Shown here in pieces: positions 9,469-16,920 of a DNA stretch of 64,000 nt. Under the pieces are notes generated by a model. That model saw only the letters and a list, made by a program, of their open reading frames with translations. It searched no databases and had not been told where the DNA came from. This stretch comes from Chryseobacterium herbae (GTDB taxonomy: Bacteria > Bacteroidota > Bacteroidia > Flavobacteriales > Weeksellaceae), in assembly GCF_025154075.1 (NCBI RefSeq), contig NZ_JAOAMU010000005.1, positions 1 through 64,000 of the forward strand, written 5' to 3'. The stretch's first letter is position 1, and each line of letters opens with the position of its first letter. Made by a program: the position numbers and the translations under genes.

Positions 9469-10506
9469 ATGAAAAAGACAACCATTCTTTCTTTGGACGG
9501 GGGCGGAATAAGGGGAATTATTACCTGTATTATTCTCCGCTACATAGAAGAGCAGCTTCAGTATCATGATAATCCGGGCGCCAAACTCGGTGATTATTTT
9601 GATCTGGTAGCCGGAAGCAGCACAGGTGGACTGATCGCTTCTATCATTCTATGTCCCGATGAACACCGAAAAGCGAAATATTCTATCCAGAAAGGATTGG
9701 AATTATACGCTGAAAGGGGCGGCGACATCTTTCAGGTTTCTTTCTGGGAAAAGCTGGTCAATCCGTTTGGCCTGCTGAATGAAAAAATTTCCCAGGAATC
9801 ACTTGAAAAAAACTTGAATGACTTTTTTGGACACTTAGAACTTAAAGAATTTATAAAACCATGTTTAATAACCAGTTATGACATAGAAAACAGAAGAGCC
9901 AAGCTTTTCAATTCCTGGGAGGCTAATCTGAGCACAGATAATTTTTATGTAAAAGATATCTGCAGAGCGACTTCGGCGGCGCCTACCTATTTCAGTCCTG
10001 TACAGATTAAATCTATGTATGGACAGATTTTCAGTCTGATAGACGGCGGTATGTTTGCCAACAATCCTTCTCTCTGTGCTTATGCGGAAGCAAGAAAAAT
10101 TCCTTTTGCGGAAGTATTGAAAAATCATCAGAAAGCCAATCATCCCGGCGTGAATGACATGATCATGGTTTCTATCGGAACGGGGATTGAGGCAAGACCT
10201 TATTCTTTTAAAAAGCTTCAGAAGTCCGGAAAAATCGGTTGGGTAAATCCAATCATTGATATTCTGATGTCTGCTAATGCTGAAACTGTAGATTATCAGT
10301 TGTGCCAGATGTTTCAGACTTTGGGACAACGGAATCAGAAAAATTATTATCGCCTGAATCCTTCTTTAAAAAATGCCTCTCCGGGTATGGACAATGTAAG
10401 AAGATCCAATATTGAAAATCTGATCCAGGCGGGATTGAGCTATATTGATGATAACCGGGAAACTCTGAACCAGATTGTACAAAAACTGATCAGAAATAAA
10501 ATATAA
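9469..10506 (+). CDS. Patatin-like phospholipase
   Basis: 345 residues, no signal peptide. All patatin marks are present: oxyanion loop GGGIRG (11-16), nucleophile elbow GSSTG with Ser51, and the dyad aspartate in IDGG (Asp192), followed by FANNP. Such enzymes deacylate membrane phospholipids. Close relatives act as bacterial phospholipase effectors in defence (CapV of CBASS) and as secreted toxins. There is no cyclase gene nearby, so CBASS is not supported. Neighbours and promoter type place it in a regulon with the M15 peptidase; one enzyme would attack membranes, the other the wall. Confidence 0.92.
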   Translation: MKKTTILSLDGGGIRGIITCIILRYIEEQLQYHDNPGAKLGDYFDLVAGSSTGGLIASIILCPDEHRKAKYSIQKGLELYAERGGDIFQVSFWEKLVNPFGLLNEKISQESLEKNLNDFFGHLELKEFIKPCLITSYDIENRRAKLFNSWEANLSTDNFYVKDICRATSAAPTYFSPVQIKSMYGQIFSLIDGGMFANNPSLCAYAEARKIPFAEVLKNHQKANHPGVNDMIMVSIGTGIEARPYSFKKLQKSGKIGWVNPIIDILMSANAETVDYQLCQMFQTLGQRNQKNYYRLNPSLKNASPGMDNVRRSNIENLIQAGLSYIDDNRETLNQIVQKLIRNKI

Positions 10507-10577
10507 GCTTTTTACCTTATAATGACTCAATATAAGCTTAAAAGATAATATTTGAAATTAATAAAAAGTTTTTAAAA

Positions 10578-10613
10578 CACGTCAAGTTTTGTCGTCTTCT
10601 CTCACTACTTTTG
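10578..10613 (+). promoter_or_regulatory. Regulon site C: palindrome plus -7 box (acidic protein)
   Basis: CGTCAAGTTTTGTCG at 10580-10594, 11 nt, TACTTTTG at 10606-10613. It drives the leader containing the MLDSQKYV mini-ORF and then the acidic protein at 10739. Confidence 0.82.
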
Positions 10614-10682
10614 AAGTATAAACAAAGACAAAAAAAAACAATCATTAAAATTTTAAAAAGCCTTTGAATTCAACATTTATCA

Positions 10683-10709
10683 ATGCTGGACAGCCAGAAA
10701 TATGTTTAA
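10683..10709 (+). other. Eight-codon leader ORF MLDSQKYV (candidate)
   Basis: ATG to TAA inside the site C leader. A diverged copy at 11029-11055 (MPDSQNYV) keeps both start and stop: the stop changes from TAA to TGA and the last codon from GTT to GTC. This suggests selection on a peptide or on the frame, but two copies are too few to be sure. Confidence 0.35.
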
Positions 10710-10738
10710 AACATAACCTCAACTTTAAGACACCCAAC

Positions 10739-10909
10739 ATGGAAACACCAGATCACAATCCAGATATACTTTTCGATGAAGATCTCTATACTATTGAATG
10801 GAGTGACATTGAACATGCAGAGATGGACTATGAGAACTATCTCAACGACATTGAAAACTTTTTCAGGGAAGATTTCACAGATGGTATTCCTGAAGAAGAT
10901 ATTTACTAA
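10739..10909 (+). CDS. Small, highly acidic protein
   Basis: 56 residues from the ATG at 10739 (an upstream TTG extension at 10664 overlaps the mini-ORF and is unlikely). About a third of the residues are Asp or Glu, with many Tyr, Phe and Ile and very few basic residues, so it will be strongly negatively charged. No family recognised. Its own regulon promoter (site C) argues that it is a real gene. Such composition is seen in DNA mimics, immunity proteins and acidic chaperones; all are only possibilities here. It sits between the phospholipase and the fibre-like genes. Confidence 0.6.
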   Translation: METPDHNPDILFDEDLYTIEWSDIEHAEMDYENYLNDIENFFREDFTDGIPEEDIY

Positions 10910-10920
10910 ATCCATTCTAA

Positions 10921-10956
10921 CACGACAAGTTCTGACGCTGTCCGGAATTATCTTTG
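10921..10956 (+). promoter_or_regulatory. Regulon site E: palindrome plus -7 box (fibre operon)
   Basis: CGACAAGTTCTGACG at 10923-10937, 11 nt, TATCTTTG at 10949-10956. It drives a leader of about 210 nt before the gene at 11170, and probably the genes to 16858. Confidence 0.82.
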
Positions 10957-11008
10957 AAACACCAAATCAAGACACCCGACATCATCCCATAATCATTCAA
11001 AAACACCT

Positions 11009-11060
11009 TTGAATCCATCATTCACAAAATGCCGGACAGCCAGAACTATGTCTGAAAATA
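11009..11060 (+). repeat. Duplicated leader element with MPDSQNYV mini-ORF
   Basis: This stretch closely matches 10660-10711: both begin CCTTTGAAT, both contain GGACAGCCAGAA, and each encloses an eight-codon ORF (here 11029-11055). Together with the preceding promoters, it shows that a promoter-leader unit was duplicated about 345 bp apart. Confidence 0.65.
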
Positions 11061-11169
11061 GATAAAACCCGAAAAATTAAGGACATGTAAACACCAAAAG
11101 AGAATCAATAAAAGACTTTCAAATTATAACCAATTTATTAACCCAAAACAAAATCACATCGTTTTTATT

Positions 11170-11811
11170 ATGAAAACAAAACAAGAATTAAGGCTCAAGT
11201 TCGAGAACGGAGACAAGCCTACACAAGACCATTTCTGGGAATGGCAGGACTCTTACTGGCATAAGGATGAGAAAATAGAAATGACCAAAATTGCAGGTCT
11301 GGAAAACGGATTTCCCCGTTTAAACGACTTTTATGCAGAAACAGATGAAGCAGGAAACGCTTCGCTGGCTTATTTACAGGTCAGAAGGATCTTTATAAAA
11401 CCCGGAACACTGCATATTCCTGATCTGTTTGCAACTGGAATGGGCATATCCGAATTAACCCTTGCCAGCAGTTTACTCACCATCGGAGCAGATGCTTTCA
11501 GCAGCAATGCATTAAAAGCTTTAACCATTCCTGAAAATGTGTCCATTATTGGTCAACGTGCTTTTGCATCTAACCAGCTAATCTCAATAGTAATCCCTGA
11601 AAGCGTTAAAGAAATTAAAGATTCTGCCTTTGCTTCTAACAGACTCAGCGGAATATATATCCCTGCAAGTGTCGCAAAGATCGGCCCAAACGCATTTAAC
11701 TATAACCCCGATGTCAATACTGTAAAACTGGACAGATACACCCAGTATTATCCGGATTCATTTGATCCTAAAACAAGGGTTATCGGAGGAACTCTGATCA
11801 GTGACATGTAA
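11170..11811 (+). CDS. Fibre-module protein with BspA-type leucine-rich repeats
   Basis: 213 residues, no signal peptide. Residues 1-38 form a module (MKTKQELRLKFENGD, FWEWQDSYWHKDE) that recurs almost word for word at the start of the next protein. Residues about 90-190 are four or so 23-residue BspA-like leucine-rich repeats (pattern LTIPENVSIIGQRAF), a fold used for protein or surface binding. I have seen the N-terminal module in Bacteroidota fibre-like and phage-derived proteins, but that is memory, not a search. The stop is 17 nt before the next ATG. Confidence 0.75.
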   Translation: MKTKQELRLKFENGDKPTQDHFWEWQDSYWHKDEKIEMTKIAGLENGFPRLNDFYAETDEAGNASLAYLQVRRIFIKPGTLHIPDLFATGMGISELTLASSLLTIGADAFSSNALKALTIPENVSIIGQRAFASNQLISIVIPESVKEIKDSAFASNRLSGIYIPASVAKIGPNAFNYNPDVNTVKLDRYTQYYPDSFDPKTRVIGGTLISDM

Positions 11812-11827
11812 ACCCAAAGACCACACA

Positions 11828-13093
11828 ATGAAAACAAAACAGGAAATAAAACAATACTTCGAAAATGGAGATGTTCCCACTCAGGAACAGTTCTGGGAAT
11901 GGCAGGATGCTTACTGGCATAAGGAAGAAAGCATTGCCCAGGATAGCATCAGCGGGCTGAAAGATGCTCTAAATGCCAAACTTAACAGGCCACAGACAGG
12001 AACCGGCTTTTATATTATTGCCCATAACGGTGAAACCACCAATTACTCAAAGCTCAATCTGCAGTCTTACAATATCCCTTACTGGAACGGATCCAGTTTT
12101 ACAAGCAGCAGTATTTATCACAGTAATGATAAAACGGGTATTGGAACGCAGAACCCTTCGGAAGCGCTTGAGGTAGCGGGGAATATCAAAACTTCAGGAT
12201 TGATTGTTTCTAATCTTCCGGCAGCGAATATCAATTTCACCAGGAATCTTGTGGCAAAAGATGACGGAACCATCGGATGGGAAGGAAAATCTACCTCTTC
12301 AGGAACCTACATTCCATTATCAGGAACAGAAGCCAACAAGCCTATTTCTGGAAATCTGGAGCTGATGACGGAGCAGCCTGAAGAAAACAATCTTATCTAT
12401 AGAAATAACAGAGATACAGGGGTAAAAAATGAAATCGGGTTTTATCCTTCAGGAATGACCCTCGCCTCTGTGAACACTCAACAAAATATCATCATGTCCC
12501 GGATAGATCTTTCCAATGAGGCTATTTATGTATCCGGTCCTTCTTCGCAACTGTCTATGGATCAAGCAAGAGCTACTCTGGCTTATTATAATGGCCGGGA
12601 TATGAAAGGAATTGTAATAGACTCTAATATTGAAGAACCTATTATGATTACCCATATATCATCTTTGGGCAAACCCAGGGGGCTTTCAGGAGCACAATAT
12701 TACGGTGATTATGCAGAAGCAAACGACTATATCCAAAAGCAGTATGTAGACAAAAAAATGTCCTATACCCGCCAGGAAGTAAGAACGGAAGGAACCTGGA
12801 TCAATGGCAAACCGGTGTACAGACAGACTCTGTTTTTCGATCAGATTCCAAGAACCGGAGAGATTGATCTCGGAAAGTATATTCCGGACATTGAAACCAT
12901 CGTTTCCAACGAAATGTTTACCGAATGGTGGGCCTTTGATATGGCATTCGCCGGCAACCAATGGAGAAGCCAGATTTTCATTTCTGTAGAAACAAAACTC
13001 ATCAAAATTGAATTTCTGAAAGAACCTGATTACGATTACTCTGTCATTAACTCCTTCAGCATCACTCTGGAATACACAAAAAGAACTGATTAA
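11828..13093 (+). CDS. Tail-fibre-like protein
   Basis: 421 residues from the ATG at 11828, chosen because the start MKTKQEIKQYFENGD aligns with the preceding protein. After the shared module (1-38) comes TGIGTQNPSEALEVAGNIK (about 110-130), a pattern common in phage and bacterial fibre or adhesin stalks, then YIPLSGTEANKPISGN (about 155-170), another fibre-type motif. The C-terminal third is Trp- and Tyr-rich beta structure, perhaps a binding head. No signal peptide. Likely cotranscribed with both neighbours (gaps 16 and 27 nt). Confidence 0.72.
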   Translation: MKTKQEIKQYFENGDVPTQEQFWEWQDAYWHKEESIAQDSISGLKDALNAKLNRPQTGTGFYIIAHNGETTNYSKLNLQSYNIPYWNGSSFTSSSIYHSNDKTGIGTQNPSEALEVAGNIKTSGLIVSNLPAANINFTRNLVAKDDGTIGWEGKSTSSGTYIPLSGTEANKPISGNLELMTEQPEENNLIYRNNRDTGVKNEIGFYPSGMTLASVNTQQNIIMSRIDLSNEAIYVSGPSSQLSMDQARATLAYYNGRDMKGIVIDSNIEEPIMITHISSLGKPRGLSGAQYYGDYAEANDYIQKQYVDKKMSYTRQEVRTEGTWINGKPVYRQTLFFDQIPRTGEIDLGKYIPDIETIVSNEMFTEWWAFDMAFAGNQWRSQIFISVETKLIKIEFLKEPDYDYSVINSFSITLEYTKRTD

Positions 13094-13120
13094 TAACAAA
13101 CACAACAACACAATATTAAA

Positions 13121-16100
13121 ATGGCAACAAACGACACCACCAACAACGCTTCACAGACTCTTTTCAGATTTGTAAGCCTTAGAAATCCACAATTAACGGA
13201 AACTAAAGGTAAAAACTTAGGTTTCATCCACAGACCTCAAACAGGTTTAACCAGCTATTTCGATTCTTATATCAATCCTGCTGATTCGGCACTGGCAAAA
13301 TTCCAGGCTATGGAACGCGCTTCAAAGTCTTTCAATCCTGCCGGCTATGAAACAGAACTTAAAGTAGAGGAAGGAAGCTTCGCGGAAGCTTTGAAAATAG
13401 GAAGAAAAATCTCAAAACTGGAAACCCTGACTCCGCAGGAAGAAAGTGCAGCAGTCAACGCTTATGAAACCACAACTAAAGATCAGCTAAGCGCTTTATG
13501 GGACAACCTGATGTATCAAACGGCCTCTCAGAATAATTTTTATGTAAAAGAAGCTGTAGCCCACATCTTAAAAGCTCTTCATTTCGGATATGTATGTACT
13601 CTGCAATCAACAGACGAATTGGTGAAAATAAACGGTTCTGATCTTAAAGCAAAAGCACTTGAAGCAAGAATTGTTCTTCCAATGAAATTTTTTGGAGACG
13701 GCTACGAAGGCGAAGGTTCCGGAACAGGAAATCCTGCTTCACGTCAGCCTTTCACTGTAGGAAAATCTGCGATTGGAGACGATCCTATTAACGAAACCAA
13801 AGCCGTTCTTTCTGTTCCTGCTAAAGAACAACTAAAAGCCGAAGGGGAAAAGATTCAGGAACTTACCAATCTTAACTTAGAAAAAGACAGTCTAAATGTG
13901 CTGAAATCTGAGCTGGAAAAAGTACAGAAAATTTATCAGAAAGCAAGAAACAAAGCATATGATGAGGCTTACAAAGAATATCTTGCCGCCAATCAGCCGG
14001 CACTTGACAGATACAGAGCTCAACTGAAAGAAATTCAGGCCCAGATCACAAAGGAAATGACAGAGCAAGAAATCAATGCTTTGTATGCAAAGCTTGAAGA
14101 GCCTTCTATTCCTCCATTCGTTTTCACGTATAAGAATGAGATCAACTTCGGGGATTTTACAGAAATACTTTCATTGAATTCTCTAAAAATCTTCGTTGAT
14201 AAGTTTACCGCATTAACCAGCGGACAAAAACCTGAGGACGGTTTTGATTTCACCAAAATAAGTGTGGTATCCGACAGAAAGCTTCAGCTTGGAGGAGTGG
14301 TAGTTTCCATCACCGATGAGTTTGACACGTATCCTGAAGTTTTTGAAAAAATCGACGAGGAACATGCTGCAAAATCTCAAACCCTGTATAATAAAACACC
14401 GGCTCAGGAGCAGACATTTGCCAGCCTTGGAGGAATCCTTGTCCCTGTAGCTGATTCTTTTACACAATATGCAGCTAAGGTAACGCCAAGATCTTATTAT
14501 TTAAAAGCTACCCCTCAGGGAAGTGTTTTTGCAGGCAGCCCGGCCTATCTTACGTTCTATTATCAGGCAGAAAGCACAGCCTGGGGAATAGCATCCGCCA
14601 AATTATCAATGATCTCAGATGTAGGTAATTTTGACGAAAGCTATAACAATATCGAAGTAGTCGACAATAAAGTGACCCTTGCGTCAATTATGGTGGGTAA
14701 GTTCAGCAAATACATCCGAAACATTCAGATTAAAATCTACTTTAACAACGGTAAAGAGGCTTCACTGGACCTTTCCGGATTAGAACCTAACAAGGCCTAT
14801 ACTGACGTCTTATATGTTGAAGATATTAAAGATGAAACCGGAAATCCGGGCGGTGGAATTGAAAATCCTAAACCGGGAACTTTCATTCCTAAACATTTTG
14901 GTGTAAAGAGATTGGGTATTGCAGATTATCTTAAAGTGGAGCAAAGCGTTCATGCATACGTTCCGGGAGAAGTCTCTAATATTGAAAATGTGATGGCCAG
15001 CGAGCTTCGTCATAAGTCTTCTGTAGCGAGAGATTATTCAGAAATCACTGATACGACTTCGGAATCTATTGAAAGTGAGAAGATTTCTGACACTACAAAA
15101 GCAGACAGAAATGAAATGCAGACTGAAATTGCTCAGGAACTTAAAAAAGAGCAGGAAATTACTGCCACCACCAAATTTACGTACGATACAAAAGTAATGA
15201 AGTACGAGATTGGTGGAAGCTATGCAAACAATACTTCGCAGCAGGACAGTACCAAACAGGCCGTGAAAAAATCTCAGGAGATTACAGAACGTGCTATGGA
15301 ACGTGTTCTTACGAAAATCAACAAAGAGCGTGTACAGAAGATCATTAAAGAATACACGGAAACCAACGTTCACGAATTTGACAACAGAGGTCAGGCCTCT
15401 CAGGAAAATCCTCAGCATATTACGGGAGTATACCGATGGGTAGATAAGAAAATGAAAAACCAGATCTACAACTACGGTAAACGTACGATGTTTGAATTCA
15501 TGATCCCGGAACCGGCAAGACTTCATACTTTGGCGACTGCAGTATCGAAAGCGGACACACTTACCGCTCCGGCAGATCCAAGAAAAGCTGAAAAACCATG
15601 GGGCATGGCGAGTGCTCAGGTTGCCACCAAAGATCAGATTGAATATTGGGCTAATATTTACAACGTGAAACTTACCGAACTTCCAAAGTCTCCTATCAAT
15701 CTTATTCTGGGAAAACAATGGGAAAAAGTAAACGGAAACGAGGAATACAGACACAGATCTATCGACATTCCTGTGAACTACGAAGCAAGCAGTGTAAAAA
15801 TGTTCTATGGTTTTGAAAGAAACAGAAAAGGAACCAGTACACTTTATACCAACAACTTTGCGGGAGGAATGGTTCCTTTCTCAAATGGAGGTACTTCTAT
15901 TGATTCTACCGCGTATTTCACGCCACAGAACGTAGTAGGTTCTTACGATTTTGCCTACAGATGTATCAATATTGACTCGGTGAATATTGCCTTCGAAATT
16001 ACATGTAAGCTTTCCCAGGCGTTTATGAAATCATGGATTCAGGAAAACTTTACAGCCATCATCAAGGCGTATGACGAAGCGTATGCTATTTTCCTTGAAA

Positions 16101-16858
16101 AACAGAAGGAACTGCAGGATAAAGCAAAAGAAGAAGAGGCTGAAAACAAAGAAAAGCTTGGGAATTTCTACCGTGAAATGGAATCTGTGATTCTGAAACA
16201 CAACTGTATCGCTTATCTTCTTCAGGATTATCTGACTACTTTAGGACAGTCGTTCACTTCAGGAAGTCAAATGAGTGATTTCAAAGTCATTCTGAGCGAA
16301 AATCTTGAACAGTACACCGCTTTAGCCAAGTTTATGGAACAGGCATTCGAGTGGAGTATTATGGATTATACCTTCTACCCATACTACTGGGCAGACAGAA
16401 AGAGATGGCAGGAAATGTATCTTACGCAAAGTGTAGATCCATTATTCAGAAACTTCCTTCAGGCAGGTATGGCAAGGGTAATCGTAACCGTGAAACCTGG
16501 TTTTGAAGACGCCGTACAGTTCTTCATGAGTACCGGAAAAATCTGGAGCGGAGGAGAAGTTCCTGTTATCGGAGATCCGTTGTACATGTCTATCGTAGAC
16601 GAATTGAGAAAGCCAACCGGCGAAGCTCAGGGTAAATTCTGGATCACAAGAATCCCTACTACACTTACGATCCTTCAGGCCAAGTCTGTAGGTCTGGAAG
16701 TAGAACAGGCTCTTCCAATGTTCCCTGAAGATGATCCTAAAAACTGTGAGAATCCGAAGGAGCTGGAAACCACGAGTCCATTCAAACTGCTGGATAAAGC
16801 GACTCTTGAGGCAGGCACAAAGCCAACCACCTTACCAACCAATATTATCAACAAATAA
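13121..16858 (+). CDS. 1245-residue protein of unknown family (large structural or toxin-like)
   Basis: No signal peptide and no enzyme motif. Visible architecture: N-terminal region 1-220; a strong Lys/Glu coiled coil at about 227-327; a beta-rich middle to about 590; a segment starting FGVKRLGIADYLKVEQ (about 593); a long Ser/Thr/Glu/Lys polar stretch (about 632-730); conserved-looking GVYRWVDK (about 769) and FEFMIPEPA (about 791); a second coiled coil at about 975-1025; and an Arg/Trp-rich end. This is the layout of a large fibre, tape-like or pore-forming component. It follows the fibre-like genes in one operon and ends in a strong terminator. I do not know the family. Confidence 0.72.
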   Translation: MATNDTTNNASQTLFRFVSLRNPQLTETKGKNLGFIHRPQTGLTSYFDSYINPADSALAKFQAMERASKSFNPAGYETELKVEEGSFAEALKIGRKISKLETLTPQEESAAVNAYETTTKDQLSALWDNLMYQTASQNNFYVKEAVAHILKALHFGYVCTLQSTDELVKINGSDLKAKALEARIVLPMKFFGDGYEGEGSGTGNPASRQPFTVGKSAIGDDPINETKAVLSVPAKEQLKAEGEKIQELTNLNLEKDSLNVLKSELEKVQKIYQKARNKAYDEAYKEYLAANQPALDRYRAQLKEIQAQITKEMTEQEINALYAKLEEPSIPPFVFTYKNEINFGDFTEILSLNSLKIFVDKFTALTSGQKPEDGFDFTKISVVSDRKLQLGGVVVSITDEFDTYPEVFEKIDEEHAAKSQTLYNKTPAQEQTFASLGGILVPVADSFTQYAAKVTPRSYYLKATPQGSVFAGSPAYLTFYYQAESTAWGIASAKLSMISDVGNFDESYNNIEVVDNKVTLASIMVGKFSKYIRNIQIKIYFNNGKEASLDLSGLEPNKAYTDVLYVEDIKDETGNPGGGIENPKPGTFIPKHFGVKRLGIADYLKVEQSVHAYVPGEVSNIENVMASELRHKSSVARDYSEITDTTSESIESEKISDTTKADRNEMQTEIAQELKKEQEITATTKFTYDTKVMKYEIGGSYANNTSQQDSTKQAVKKSQEITERAMERVLTKINKERVQKIIKEYTETNVHEFDNRGQASQENPQHITGVYRWVDKKMKNQIYNYGKRTMFEFMIPEPARLHTLATAVSKADTLTAPADPRKAEKPWGMASAQVATKDQIEYWANIYNVKLTELPKSPINLILGKQWEKVNGNEEYRHRSIDIPVNYEASSVKMFYGFERNRKGTSTLYTNNFAGGMVPFSNGGTSIDSTAYFTPQNVVGSYDFAYRCINIDSVNIAFEITCKLSQAFMKSWIQENFTAIIKAYDEAYAIFLEKQKELQDKAKEEEAENKEKLGNFYREMESVILKHNCIAYLLQDYLTTLGQSFTSGSQMSDFKVILSENLEQYTALAKFMEQAFEWSIMDYTFYPYYWADRKRWQEMYLTQSVDPLFRNFLQAGMARVIVTVKPGFEDAVQFFMSTGKIWSGGEVPVIGDPLYMSIVDELRKPTGEAQGKFWITRIPTTLTILQAKSVGLEVEQALPMFPEDDPKNCENPKELETTSPFKLLDKATLEAGTKPTTLPTNIINK

Positions 16859-16870
16859 TTTTCATAAATG

Positions 16871-16898
16871 GCGGCGGAATTTTTTCCGCCGCTTTTTT
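16871..16898 (+). terminator. Terminator after the 1245-residue gene
   Basis: GCGGCGGAA (16871-16879), a short loop, TTCCGCCGC (16884-16892) and a T run. It separates the fibre operon from the metalloprotease gene, so protease expression would depend on readthrough or an unseen promoter. Confidence 0.88.
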
Positions 16899-16920
16899 AC
16901 CCAAATCAAAAATTTTTAAA

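Noticed and set aside
9469..10506. CBASS defence operon based on the patatin (CapV-like) gene
   Set aside because: No nucleotidyltransferase (CD-NTase) or other CBASS gene is adjacent; neighbours are wall, fibre and regulator genes.
10664..10738. TTG-initiated N-terminal extension of the acidic protein
   Set aside because: It runs through the duplicated leader element, whose other copy is not in frame with any protein; the ATG at 10739 is better.
15038..15754. 238-codon minus-strand open frame
   Set aside because: Antisense to the 1245-residue gene, Phe/Arg/Ser-rich shadow with no promoter.
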